Shown here in pieces: positions 54,759 to 63,096 of a DNA stretch of 64,000 nucleotides (position 1 is its first letter; every line of letters begins with the position of its first letter). The position numbers and the translations under genes were made by a program. Source of the stretch: Collinsella sp. AM33-4BH (GTDB lineage: Bacteria > Actinomycetota > Coriobacteriia > Coriobacteriales > Coriobacteriaceae); assembly GCF_003469205.1 (NCBI RefSeq), contig NZ_QSIN01000002.1:272711-336710 (forward strand), in the 5' to 3' direction. Under the pieces are notes generated by a model. That model had not been told where the DNA came from. It was given only the letters and a program-made list of their open reading frames with translations, and searched no databases.

Positions 54759-55937
54759 ATGACCGCAGGTCAAAACCGCATACCCGTGAATCTTGACTAT
54801 GCCGCCTCGACGCCCATGCGCGCCGAGGCGCTCCTTGCGCAGCGCGAGTACGATGACAGCGAGCTTGCCGGCGTCAACCCCAACTCGCTGCATTCGCTCG
54901 GCCGCAAGGCCGCCGCGCGTCTGGAGGTTGCACGTCGCGAGATCGCCCATAGCTTTGGCGCACGCGTCCGCCCGTCCGAGATTGTTCTGACCAACGGCGG
55001 CACCGAAGCCAACCAGCTGGCGCTGCTCGGTCTTGCCGAGGGCGCTCGTCAGCGCGATCGCAAGCGTAACCGCGTGATCGCATCTGCCATCGAGCACGAT
55101 TCGATTCTGGACAACCTGCCGCTGCTGCGTGCCGCCGGCTTTACCGTCGACCTGGTGCAGCCCTGCCGCGCGGGCTACATTGAGCCTGCCACGCTTGTCG
55201 AGCTGCTAGGCGACGACGTGGCGCTCGTGAGCATCATGGTTGCCAACAACGAGACCGGCGTGGTGCAGCCCATCCGCGAGCTTGCCGCGGCCGCGCATAC
55301 CGTGGGCGCCCTGTTCCACACCGATGCCATCCAGGGCTACTTGCATATTCCGCTCGATGTCACCGAACTGGGCGTCGATGCCATGTCCGTTGCCGCGCAT
55401 AAGATCGGTGGTCCCGTGGCATCCGGCGCGCTCTACCTTAAGAACCGCGCGCCGCTGCGCCCCCGCATCTTTGGCGGCGGACAGGAAGCCGGACGTCGCG
55501 CCGGCACGCAGGACCTGCGCACGCAGCTCGCCTTTGCCGCTGCCGCCCGCACGCTGGCGCCCCATGTGGCCCAGGAGCGTGCGACGCTGCAAGCCCTTTC
55601 CGATAAGCTCTACGCCACGTTTACGGCCCATCCGCGCATTCACGCCACCATGGGCGACTACGCGCAGGCGGATCGTTTGCCGGGTATGGTGTCGATCTAC
55701 GTTGATGGCATGGACTCCGAGGAGCTCATCATCAAGCTCGATGCCGCCGGCTTTGAGGTTTCGGCCGGTTCTGCCTGCTCGAGCGGAAGCATGGACCCGA
55801 GCCATGTGCTCAGCGCCATGGGCATTGGCCGCGAGCAGGCGTTGGGCGCACTGCGCATCTCCTTCGATGACCGCGTGAATCCGGACGATCTGGACAACTT
55901 TGCCCAGACGCTGCTCTCAATCGTAGGTGCCGCATGA
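54759..55937 (+). CDS. Cysteine desulfurase (NifS/IscS-like)
   Basis: 392 residues, PLP type I fold. NLDYAASTPMR, TNGGTEANQLAL, NNETGVVQPI, the PLP Lys in SVAAHKIGGPVASGALY, and the catalytic-Cys loop SAGSACSSGSMDPSHVL are visible. It takes sulfur from cysteine for Fe-S clusters or tRNA thiolation. No iscU-type scaffold is next to it, so which pathway it serves is open. The stop overlaps the next gene by 4 nt. Confidence 0.92.
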   Translation: MTAGQNRIPVNLDYAASTPMRAEALLAQREYDDSELAGVNPNSLHSLGRKAAARLEVARREIAHSFGARVRPSEIVLTNGGTEANQLALLGLAEGARQRDRKRNRVIASAIEHDSILDNLPLLRAAGFTVDLVQPCRAGYIEPATLVELLGDDVALVSIMVANNETGVVQPIRELAAAAHTVGALFHTDAIQGYLHIPLDVTELGVDAMSVAAHKIGGPVASGALYLKNRAPLRPRIFGGGQEAGRRAGTQDLRTQLAFAAAARTLAPHVAQERATLQALSDKLYATFTAHPRIHATMGDYAQADRLPGMVSIYVDGMDSEELIIKLDAAGFEVSAGSACSSGSMDPSHVLSAMGIGREQALGALRISFDDRVNPDDLDNFAQTLLSIVGAA

Positions 55938-56743
55938 TCGTCGCCGAACTCGAGCGTGCGCTGCTGGCACGCTATCCCAAGACTGACGCCGAACCCTGGG
56001 ACCACGTAGGCTTATCCGTAGGCGACCCCGACGACGAGATCCGCGGCGTGGCCTGCGCGCTCGACGCTACCGAGGCCAACGTGCAGCGCGCCTTGGAAGC
56101 CGGCGCCAACGTGCTGCTGACGCATCATCCCATCTATATCAAGGCGCCCGAGGCCTTTTGCCCGCCCAGCGCGACGCGTCCCCAGTGCAGTGCGGCGCTG
56201 TACGAGGCAGCTCGTTGCGGCGTGAGCATCATCTCGCTTCACACCAACCTGGACCGCTCGCACGAAGCGCGCGTTCGCCTGAGTGAGCTGCTGGGCGCTG
56301 AGCCCATGAGCTCGTTGGAGCATGTGGACGACCCCGAGGCCTGCGGCCTGGGCGCGTTAGCAACGCTCAACGAACCGCGCACGCTGCGCGACCTTGCCAC
56401 GCGCGCCGCCACGGCGTTTGGCAGCGACCCCCGTGTTTGGGGCGAGGCCGATTACCCGTGCCGGACCGTTGCCATTCTGGGCGGCTCCCTGGGTGACTTT
56501 GGAGAGCTTGCCATTGCCGCCGGTGCGGATGTTGTCGTGACGGGCGAGGCGGGCTACCACGTGGCGCAAGACCTTGCCTTGCGCGGGCTGCCAGTGGTTT
56601 TGCTCGGCCATGACCGCTCCGAGGAGCCGTTCGTTGATATATTGATGAACTCTGCAGTTGACGCCGGGGTCGACCCCCGTCATGCGATTAAAATACTGAA
56701 CCCTTGCCAATGGTGGACTGTGACAAAAGGAGAGAACTTATGA
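55934..56743 (+). CDS. Nif3-like dinuclear metal centre protein
   Basis: 269 residues, the short form of the Nif3/YqfO family. EPWDHVGLSVGDP, VLLTHHPIYIK with the metal His pair, ISLHTNLDRSHEARV, and C-terminal GEAGYHVAQDLALRG and LGHDRSEEPF are conserved. Often annotated GTP cyclohydrolase I type 2, but the function is not settled. Overlaps the genes on both sides by 4 nt. Confidence 0.92.
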   Translation: MIVAELERALLARYPKTDAEPWDHVGLSVGDPDDEIRGVACALDATEANVQRALEAGANVLLTHHPIYIKAPEAFCPPSATRPQCSAALYEAARCGVSIISLHTNLDRSHEARVRLSELLGAEPMSSLEHVDDPEACGLGALATLNEPRTLRDLATRAATAFGSDPRVWGEADYPCRTVAILGGSLGDFGELAIAAGADVVVTGEAGYHVAQDLALRGLPVVLLGHDRSEEPFVDILMNSAVDAGVDPRHAIKILNPCQWWTVTKGENL

Positions 56744-57459
56744 GCGCCGGCGCTACGCTACTCAAGCTGCAACAGATCGATTTGGAGCTCGCCCGCAACA
56801 AGAGCGAACTTGCCAATATGCCGGAGCTCAAGGAGCTCGCTTCCAAGCGCAAGACCTATGTGAAGCTCAAGTCCGAGATGACCAAGCTCTACGCCCAGCG
56901 CAAGGATCTGGATATCGAGCTCGACGACCTCAACACCACCGAGATTCAGACCAATAACGCCATCGAGGCCGCCAAGAAGCGCCACGTTGACGGCTCTGAC
57001 TACCGCGAGGTTCAGGACCTGGAGAACGAGCTCGCCACCCTGGCCAAGCGTCTGGACAAGATCGAGCACACCCGCAAGGACGTCGTAGTCGCCCACAAGG
57101 AGGCGCTCGACCGCGAGGCCCGTGCGCAGGCCATCATCGCCAAGTTCGAGGAGGGCGTGAAGGCCGATACCAAGGCCGCCCGCGCCAAGGCCACCGACCT
57201 CCAGGCTCAGATTGATGCCGCCACCAAGGAGCGCACCGCGCTTGCCGCCACGCTGCCGACCGACGTACTCACCGATTACGAGCGTCTGCTCAAGCAGTTC
57301 CGCGGCCTGGCAGTCGAGACCATCAAGGGTAACATCCCCACGGTCTGCCACACCGCGCTGCAGGCGTCGTCCATGAGCGACCTCAACCACGACGGTAGTG
57401 AGATTACGCATTGCCCGTACTGCCACCGCCTGCTGGTGCTTCCCAACAAGGAAGCCTAA
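56740..57459 (+). CDS. Coiled-coil protein with C-terminal zinc ribbon
   Basis: 239 residues. Residues ~5-185 are a long coiled coil (LLKLQQIDLELARNKSEL onward). The end has a zinc ribbon: VCHTALQASSMSDL and ITHCPYCHRLLVLP, in which the first half has one Cys (VCH) so the site may be incomplete. This architecture (CdsZ/C4-type zinc ribbon) sits next to Nif3-like genes in many Gram-positive genomes. Starts by ATGA overlap. Confidence 0.85.
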   Translation: MSAGATLLKLQQIDLELARNKSELANMPELKELASKRKTYVKLKSEMTKLYAQRKDLDIELDDLNTTEIQTNNAIEAAKKRHVDGSDYREVQDLENELATLAKRLDKIEHTRKDVVVAHKEALDREARAQAIIAKFEEGVKADTKAARAKATDLQAQIDAATKERTALAATLPTDVLTDYERLLKQFRGLAVETIKGNIPTVCHTALQASSMSDLNHDGSEITHCPYCHRLLVLPNKEA

Positions 57460-58677
57460 ATGATGACGGCGGCATCCAACAATACAATGCAACTTGAGGG
57501 AAAAACGATCCTGCTGGGCATTACCGGCGGGATCGCCGCCTATAAGTCGTGCAATATCGTGCGCCTGCTGCAAAAGCGCGGCGCGCGCGTCAAGGTCGTT
57601 ATGAGCGAGCATGCCACGGAGTTTGTGGGCCCGCTCACCTTCCGTGCGCTCACGAATGAGCCGGTCGCGGTGGGCCTTTTCGACGACCCCTCCGACCCCA
57701 TCCACCATATTTCGCTGGCGCAGGAGCCCGATTTGGTGGCCGTGGCGCCCGCGACGGCCAATATCATCGCCAAGATGGCAAACGGTATCGCCGACGACCT
57801 CATCTCCACCACGCTGCTTGCCACACCGCGACCCATCGTGGTCGCACCCGCCATGAACAACGGTATGTGGAAGGCGCCGGCGACGCAGGCCAATATGGCC
57901 ACGCTGCGCGAGCGCGGTGTCCACGTGGTGGGGCCCGGCAGCGGCTACCTTGCCTGCGGTGACGTGGACACGGGACGCATGAGCGAGCCCGAGGGCATCG
58001 TCGAGGCCGTCTGCGAGGTGCTCAACCCCGTCCCGCAAGACCTGGCGGGCAAGCGCGTCGTGATTACCGCCGGCCCCACGCACGAGCCGATTGACCCTGT
58101 GCGCTTCATTGGCAACCGGTCGTCGGGCAAGATGGGCATCGCCCTGGCGGGGGAGGCCGCTCGCCGCGGCGCTGCGGTCACGCTTGTGCTGGGGCCGACA
58201 TCGCTCGACGTGGGCCGCGGCGTGGAGTGTGTGCGCGTGCAGACCGCAGCAGAGATGCTGCAGGCGGCTCTGAGCGCCTTTCAGACGGCCGATGCGGCCA
58301 TTTGCGCGGCCGCCGTCGCCGACTACACGCCTGCCGCCCCTGCGGACCACAAACTCAAAAAGGCCAACGAGCGCCTGGACCACATCGAACTGGTCGAGAC
58401 GATCGATATTTTGGCCGAGCTTTCACGCCAAAAGGGAGAGCGGTGCGTGATCGGCTTTGCGGCCGAGACCGATAACGTCGTGGAGTACGCACAGCGCAAA
58501 CTTGCCCGTAAGGGTTGCGATGCGATCATCGCCAACGATGTCTCGCGCGCTGATTCAGGCTTCGGAACCGATACCAACAAGGCCTGGATCGTGAGCAAAG
58601 CGGGTACGCAAGAACTTCCCGTACTAACAAAACCCCAGCTTGCAGATACAATTTTGGACTTGCTTCAAAATATTTAA
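57460..58677 (+). CDS. coaBC: Bifunctional phosphopantothenoylcysteine decarboxylase/phosphopantothenate-cysteine ligase
   Basis: 405 residues. CoaC domain: ILLGITGGIAAYKSCNIVRLL, the FMN His in HHISLAQEPDLVAVAPATANI, and PAMNNGMW, GYLACGDVDTGRM for the active-site loop with Cys. CoaB domain: VVITAGPTHEPIDPVRFIGNRSSGKMG in pieces, AAVADYTP and the K-rich end. It carries out two steps of coenzyme A synthesis. Confidence 0.95.
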   Translation: MMTAASNNTMQLEGKTILLGITGGIAAYKSCNIVRLLQKRGARVKVVMSEHATEFVGPLTFRALTNEPVAVGLFDDPSDPIHHISLAQEPDLVAVAPATANIIAKMANGIADDLISTTLLATPRPIVVAPAMNNGMWKAPATQANMATLRERGVHVVGPGSGYLACGDVDTGRMSEPEGIVEAVCEVLNPVPQDLAGKRVVITAGPTHEPIDPVRFIGNRSSGKMGIALAGEAARRGAAVTLVLGPTSLDVGRGVECVRVQTAAEMLQAALSAFQTADAAICAAAVADYTPAAPADHKLKKANERLDHIELVETIDILAELSRQKGERCVIGFAAETDNVVEYAQRKLARKGCDAIIANDVSRADSGFGTDTNKAWIVSKAGTQELPVLTKPQLADTILDLLQNI

Positions 58678-58685
58678 AAAAGTTC

Positions 58686-58715
58686 TTGCACAAGGGCAAA
58701 GTTTCGGGTTAATAT
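58686..58715 (+). promoter_or_regulatory. Promoter of tRNA-Pro
   Basis: TTGCAC (58686-58691) as in the tRNA-Ala genes; the -10 is TAATAT (58710-58715) at 18 nt, or the overlapping TTAATA at 17 nt. Confidence 0.55.
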
Positions 58716-58757
58716 ACTCCCTGTTGCGAGCGAGAGCAGAGCAACAAACAAAAGCTT

Positions 58758-58834
<77 letters not shown>

Positions 58835-58843
58835 GAAGTTTGC

Positions 58844-58873
58844 AGGTCAGGCACCTAGTGCCTGACCTTTTTT
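58844..58873 (+). terminator. Terminator after tRNA-Pro
   Basis: GGTCAGGCAC (58845-58854) is perfectly inverted at 58858-58867 and followed by six T residues. Confidence 0.93.
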
Positions 58874-59299
58874 GTTTTAAGCAATTGCTTAATTTTGATT
58901 AAGCAACAGGGTGCTAAAAATCTACCTACGCGATATTCGCCTTTTGCGGCTACTTGCGCGTTTTGCACGCGCTTGAGCCGATTTATTAACGCGATATGAA
59001 TCTACATACGCGTAGCTGGTATACAGCCGAGTACGGGCTGTATTTATCGCGGCGATTTACACAGATATAGCGACTGTAACGGACAAGCGTGTCGCTGTAT
59101 TTATTCCAGTAGTTCACTTGACCGGTGGACAAGTGAGCGGTTGCAACGAAACGGCAAGCGGGATGGGCCCTATACGAGGGCGCCGCAGAGGTAATAGAGG
59201 TGAAGTGCGGCAGGCGCTCTGAGAGGCGCAGTACGACCCCTTTTTCCTCGAACCGACTACCTTTGTACCATGAACCTCAAATTGTTCAAGTAATCGCCA
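58874..59299. other. Non-coding stretch with serial hairpins
   Basis: No supportable gene in about 430 bases. Three hairpins follow one another: TACAGCC/GGGCTGTA (59022-59042), TATAGCGAC/GTCGCTGTA (59066-59099), CACTTG/CAAGTG (59115-59135). The first two each run into GCTGTATTTAT. The words CTACCTACGCGATAT and CTACATACGCGTAG are also related. It could hold a structured RNA. Confidence 0.4.
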
Positions 59300-59333
59300 A
59301 AAGAAAGGCCCGCGCAGGATTGCACGGGCCTTT
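59300..59333 (-). terminator. Terminator of the pilin-like gene
   Basis: On the minus strand GGCCCG and CGGGCC (59325-59330 and 59307-59312) form the stem, followed by TTTCTTTT. Confidence 0.7.
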
Positions 59334-59335
59334 CA

Positions 59336-59380
59336 CTAGACAAACTAGAAGACAAACTAGAAGACAAGCTAGAAGACAGG
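59336..59380 (-). repeat. 12-nt tandem repeats directly after the pilin-like gene
   Basis: Three units of CTAGAAGACAAA, CTAGAAGACAAG, CTAGAAGACAGG (plus strand, 59345-59380) plus a 9-nt partial unit lie between the stop codon and the terminator. Confidence 0.85.
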
Positions 59381-60331
59381 TTAAAAACACCAGGCGAGGC
59401 ATATGCAATACGAGTACGTCGCGCCGTAGTCGTTATAGTTACCGTTGCTATAGATACAGCGGAAGTACGCGGAGCCGCTCGGATCCACGGAGCGCGTCCA
59501 GTGATAAAAGCTCGACGACACCCCTGAATGGTTCGAGTACGTCACGCCCTTGGATTTGTAGTACTCGTACTGGGTACCGTCAGTCTGGCGGTCTCCGTAG
59601 ATCTCGGTCATCGAGAGCAGGAAGACTTTATCGGTCGTGGCCGATGGGGCGCTGGCACTGCCACCACCCTTGTTATCGGTCATCTTCGTGACGGCCTTCG
59701 CCTTGGACTGGAGATCGATCGGTAGGAGCGACCAGAGGTCACCGGAATTGAGGCGGCCGCGGATCTCCGATTTCTCCCAGCCGCCGGCATTGGTGCTCGT
59801 GGCGTTCATTCGCTGCTCGTCCATGGCAGTGTTGGTTACCTCGAACGTGAGCCCAGCCTTACCGGAGCCGTCCGCGAGGTCATCGTGGTTGATACCGATG
59901 ATGCGATACTCGAGCGTCTTGCCGTTCGTCAACTTCATCGAGAACTTCGTCCCCGCGTCCATCGCGGCCTTCGCCTTTGCGTACGCCGGCGACGCCTCGC
60001 CCTTGGCGGCGATGTCCTTGGCCACGGCCTCCTGCTCGTCGAGCGTCCAGTCCTTCGCGTCCTTGGCGACAGCCGCCTGGACGGTCGCGGAATCGGCTCC
60101 CGCAGAGCCGCCGCCGGTTGCGCCGCCCTCGACCCCGCCGGTCGTCCCATTGCTCACCGTGTTGCCGACCAGGTTGAACTGGTTGCGGATGGCCCCCGCC
60201 ACGCCGGGTCCCGCGAACACGATCACCAGGCCGATGATGGCGATGATCAGGACGTACTCGATGATAGATTGGCCTTGGAGGCGGGTTCTCCTAGGAGATA
60301 CCCCCCCCCCGAAGGTTAATTGCCGCTGCAT
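59381..60331 (-). CDS. Flp-type pilin fused to a DUF6273-like domain
   Basis: 316 residues from the ATG at 60331. Residues 14-44 read RRTRLQGQSIIEYVLIIAII and onward, a type IVb (Flp) pilin start: basic leader, Gly20 cleavage site, Glu and Tyr at +5/+6, then a hydrophobic helix. A Gly/Ser/Ala linker leads to a ~200-residue domain with YRIIGINHDDLADGSG, EIRGRLNSGDLWSLLP, KVFLLSMTEIYG and YHWTRSVDPSGSAYF, which matches DUF6273, a lectin-like fold. The usual final G-V-x-PAF is here CICLAWCF. It is likely a surface-displayed minor pilin or adhesin. A G10 run lies at codons 8-11 (plus 60301-60310). The start could also lie at 60403. Confidence 0.75.
   Translation of the reverse strand: MQRQLTFGGGVSPRRTRLQGQSIIEYVLIIAIIGLVIVFAGPGVAGAIRNQFNLVGNTVSNGTTGGVEGGATGGGSAGADSATVQAAVAKDAKDWTLDEQEAVAKDIAAKGEASPAYAKAKAAMDAGTKFSMKLTNGKTLEYRIIGINHDDLADGSGKAGLTFEVTNTAMDEQRMNATSTNAGGWEKSEIRGRLNSGDLWSLLPIDLQSKAKAVTKMTDNKGGGSASAPSATTDKVFLLSMTEIYGDRQTDGTQYEYYKSKGVTYSNHSGVSSSFYHWTRSVDPSGSAYFRCIYSNGNYNDYGATYSYCICLAWCF
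60301..60310 (-). repeat. G10 homopolymer inside the pilin-like coding region
   Basis: Ten consecutive C on the plus strand, reading GGG GGG GGG G in codons 8-11. GGGAG sits upstream of two ATGs 4 nt apart (60335 and 60331). With ten G the second ATG is in frame; with nine the first one would be. Confidence 0.85.
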
Positions 60332-60581
60332 GCATTTGCGGCTCCCTTCGCTCAGGGTTTGTAGATACATCGCCGAGCGTAGGGCTATTTCAGATTTCTG
60401 CATCGGTCTTGCCGCAGCGGCAAACGTAATTAACTAAACGCCTTCGCGGCGCAATCAACCGCTCACTCAATCGAATTTGTTGCTCAACAAATTCGCAGGT
60501 GAGGACAGCAGAATTGGTGTTACCGGAAGTTACGGAGGACCGCCGGTGTCGAGGCGGGCGGTCGAGAAGAAGGGACCAAAA

Positions 60582-60830
60582 ATGAGAAGCCTGGAGCTGA
60601 TAATCTTCTTCCTGCCTCTCTTGGCGATCGCCGCCAACATCTGCGGCGTAGCGGAGCTCGTTAAGATTGCCAGGGCCAAGGGGCATTACACCAATGGCGC
60701 GGGAATCCTCTGGTTCATCGGCCTTTTCGGCACCGCGCTCATGGTCGGCCTGATCGTCTGCGCTCTGCCCGACCGAGCGGCACCGGCGCCCAGCGCACAA
60801 AGGGACGAAGACGCCCTGCCCGAGGTGTAG
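60582..60830 (+). CDS. Small two-TM membrane protein
   Basis: 82 residues from ATG 60582. Helices LELIIFFLPLLAIAANICGVAEL and GILWFIGLFGTALMVGLIVCAL, acidic tail. GAAGGGA upstream. Followed by the zinc-ribbon gene after 2 nt, so they are co-translated. Family not recognised. Confidence 0.6.
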   Translation: MRSLELIIFFLPLLAIAANICGVAELVKIARAKGHYTNGAGILWFIGLFGTALMVGLIVCALPDRAAPAPSAQRDEDALPEV

Positions 60831-60832
60831 TA

Positions 60833-61732
60833 ATGTCGAAATACAAGATAGCCTACCGCGACGCCAACCCCTCCTGGCAGGAGCTTTGCCCTGTCAGGAT
60901 GTTAGCCATCCAAGTCTCCAGAGACACCGAGACGGGAGCCTGCTTCCTCCAAACAAAGATCGTCAACGTATCGACGAAACCCATCAGCCGCATAGAGTTC
61001 ACTGTCGGGCTCGAGGGCGAGGGAGGGGAGACGGAGACCGTCGACTTCTCGCTCCTAGATGCCGACCTGCCCGCCGGCGAGGTGCTCAGGCCCAAGGCGG
61101 TGAGAATCAAGCTGTCTGTTATCACCGGCTCGCGTGCCGTTGTGACCCGAGCGGACGGCGAGACCTCCTTCGGCGACCCGATCGACATCGATAGCCCCGC
61201 GCCACTCGCACTCAACGGGGTCGAGGAGTCGGAACGCGATGTCCTGCTCTCCGAGATGGGGGCCGATACCTTCAAATGCGCGGGCGTCCATTCCGAACAC
61301 GACGGGTGGTGGCAGTGCGGCTGCGGTGCGGTGAACCTCAAGCGCGGTACCTGCTGGAACTGCGGCGCCGTGCGCGAGAAAATGGCGGATCTGGAAGATG
61401 CCGCGTTCCTGGATGAATCCAGAAGGGACAGGGTCTACAAGACGAGCGTCGCGATACTCGAGAAGGGCAACAGGAAGGAAGCTGAAGCCGCCAAGGAGAG
61501 CCTCGAGAGGCTGGCCGAGCAGGGCTACGGGGATTCGGGCGAGAAGGCAAGAGAGGCCGGCATGAAGATTGCGAACCTCTCGAAAAGGAGGAAGAAGATA
61601 GCCGTCGCGGGCCTTGGAAAGGATTACGCCGGGGACGTTCTTGTTGGAGTCGCTATGCAGTGTATTCGGGCTGATGTTCCAGTCGGAACAATCCAGATGG
61701 AGACTCCGACACTGCTCGGACATTCCCGTTAA
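60833..61732 (+). CDS. Zinc-ribbon protein with an altered C-terminus
   Basis: 299 residues. The first ~130 residues are beta-type (ACFLQTKIVNVSTKPISRIEFTVGL). A RanBP2-like zinc ribbon follows: WWQCGCGAVNLKRGTCWNCGA, four Cys. A helical charged part leads to SKRRKKIAVAG, after which proteins of this layout would be expected to have a membrane helix; here the frame instead reads GKDYAGDVLVGVAMQ and ends at 61732. This suggests the true C-terminus was lost by recombination near 61615. Confidence 0.6.
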   Translation: MSKYKIAYRDANPSWQELCPVRMLAIQVSRDTETGACFLQTKIVNVSTKPISRIEFTVGLEGEGGETETVDFSLLDADLPAGEVLRPKAVRIKLSVITGSRAVVTRADGETSFGDPIDIDSPAPLALNGVEESERDVLLSEMGADTFKCAGVHSEHDGWWQCGCGAVNLKRGTCWNCGAVREKMADLEDAAFLDESRRDRVYKTSVAILEKGNRKEAEAAKESLERLAEQGYGDSGEKAREAGMKIANLSKRRKKIAVAGLGKDYAGDVLVGVAMQCIRADVPVGTIQMETPTLLGHSR

Positions 61733-61858
61733 GTCATATACAGCACTGAAATCGCACTTGGCACCGAGACCAGTTACGTCCACATCCGCGTCCGGAACGA
61801 ATCGAAGCGGTATCCCGTTTCAAAACGTATGCGTTTCACCATGAGAGAGGGATCTGTC

Positions 61859-62398
61859 ATGAGCTGGAAACCGAGAAAATGCGTTATCGCCTTACTGACT
61901 TTGGCGGCTCTGACGTGTTTCGCCGCCTTGATCGCCGTCAATATCAAACCGCAACACGATGCTTATCCCTCATCTTTGTCCATTAAAATGGGCCAAAATT
62001 TCAGCCTCGGCCGAAACGTGAATTATTTTAACAAGCTAAAACCTAATGAGGAAAATATCTTGATGTTCTGGGCATCGTGGTGTCAGCACTGCGAATCTCT
62101 CATAGAAGATATGCAACAACTTGATAATTTCGCAGCCTTAAGGAAGAACCTTTTCACTGTTTCCGAGGACAGCACAATTGAAGAAGCCTCGGTCCATGAA
62201 GGAGACTTTCCCATATACATAGATTAAGATAAGACCGTGTATGACCAATATGAACTTGAGCATATTCCGTCCATATTCATACTGGATGATCAAGGAAACA
62301 TCATCGGCTTATCCGAAGGAGAGGAAGAACCTCTTGCCTTATTAAAGAAATACGCCAAATACAACGGATATAAAGCGGAAGGAGGCGACATCAAGTAA
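61859..62398 (+). pseudogene. Membrane-anchored thioredoxin-like protein with an in-frame stop
   Basis: ATG 61859 has GAGGG upstream. An N-terminal anchor (CVIALLTLAALTCFAALIAV) precedes a TlpA/thioredoxin-like domain with FWASWCQHCESL (Cys75, Cys78). TAA at 62225-62227 interrupts codon 123; the same frame then continues with YDQYELEHIPSIFILDDQGN, containing the cis-Pro region, to 62398. The full protein would have about 179 residues. Without the second half the fold is not complete. The next gene encodes a secreted peptide with five Cys. Confidence 0.75.
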
Positions 62399-62427
62399 CT
62401 ATCAAAGGCCAGATTAAGGAGCCAGCC

Positions 62428-62832
62428 ATGAAGAAATGCCTGCTCTCCATCGTCTCAGCAGCTCTTTGCCTCTCCCTTGTCATGACACCATTTGTGCCCG
62501 TTGCGGCAGCCTATGCCGACGAGGGGTCTCCCGCCGAGAGCAGCGAAATCTACGTCGGAGACAACTACGACGAAAATTACGATATATCCCTTTTTGAGCG
62601 CGGACGCTGCACGGATTCATATTCCAAGGCGTGGTGCGATTCTCACGGATTTGCAAATAACCGCACCGTCCCTCACAAGGTCAAGCTGAACGTGAAGGAG
62701 GAGTCTTGCCTGCGCGATCCCTACCTTGCTGGCACCGCTGAAGTTATCGCCGGTCTCGTGACAACCGGTCCTGGCGGCGGCTTGTTTGCAACCGCAATGA
62801 CATCGTGCCGACTTTTCACTTGCATGTTCTAA
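62428..62832 (+). CDS. Secreted Cys-rich peptide, possible bacteriocin precursor
   Basis: 134 residues. Sec signal peptide KKCLLSIVSAALCLSLVMTPFVPVAAAYA with likely cleavage after Ala30. The mature part has an acidic start, then Cys61, Cys70, Cys94, Cys127 and Cys132. A Gly/Ala-rich hydrophobic segment (GTAEVIAGLVTTGPGGGLF) lies between Cys94 and Cys127. AAGGAG is upstream of the ATG. It sits between a thioredoxin-like gene and a three-TM gene, an arrangement seen for disulfide-bonded bacteriocins with immunity proteins. No known class matched, so the call is tentative. Confidence 0.5.
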   Translation: MKKCLLSIVSAALCLSLVMTPFVPVAAAYADEGSPAESSEIYVGDNYDENYDISLFERGRCTDSYSKAWCDSHGFANNRTVPHKVKLNVKEESCLRDPYLAGTAEVIAGLVTTGPGGGLFATAMTSCRLFTCMF

Positions 62833-62844
62833 AAGGAGGTTGCC

Positions 62845-63084
62845 ATGCTGTCGCAAAATCAATCGAGATACTTGACCACAATCGGCTTTGCCCTGCTTGC
62901 ATTACTCTTTGCTAGCGACCTTTTGCTGAAACCGCCCAAGGAACTCGTTTTGCTTGCCATAGACTGCCTTTCCGCCCTTTACTTTACGGCAACCCTATTC
63001 GTCGGACTAAAGGAGAGGAAAAAAGGCGCAGTCGTCGCATCCGCCGTATGCTTGATCATAATCATTGCATCATTCTTTATCTGA
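62845..63084 (+). CDS. Small three-TM protein, possible immunity protein
   Basis: 79 residues with helices YLTTIGFALLALLFASDLLL, ELVLLAIDCLSALYFTATLFVGL and GAVVASAVCLIIIIASFFI. AAAGGAGG precedes the ATG, 12 nt after the peptide gene. Size and position fit a bacteriocin immunity protein; no family signature was recognised. Confidence 0.55.
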   Translation: MLSQNQSRYLTTIGFALLALLFASDLLLKPPKELVLLAIDCLSALYFTATLFVGLKERKKGAVVASAVCLIIIIASFFI

Positions 63085-63096
63085 CACGTTGGTGAT

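Noticed and set aside
59336..59380. CRISPR-like array
   Set aside because: The 12-nt units are contiguous with no spacers and number only three. No array or cas gene was seen anywhere in the window.
59200..59691. A 163-residue plus-strand open frame
   Set aside because: It is Arg/Ser-rich, runs through a terminator and tandem repeats, and is antisense to the pilin-like gene.
59381..60331. Diversity-generating retroelement target
   Set aside because: The domain type would fit, but no reverse transcriptase and no template repeat are visible in the window. Kept only as a question in the findings.
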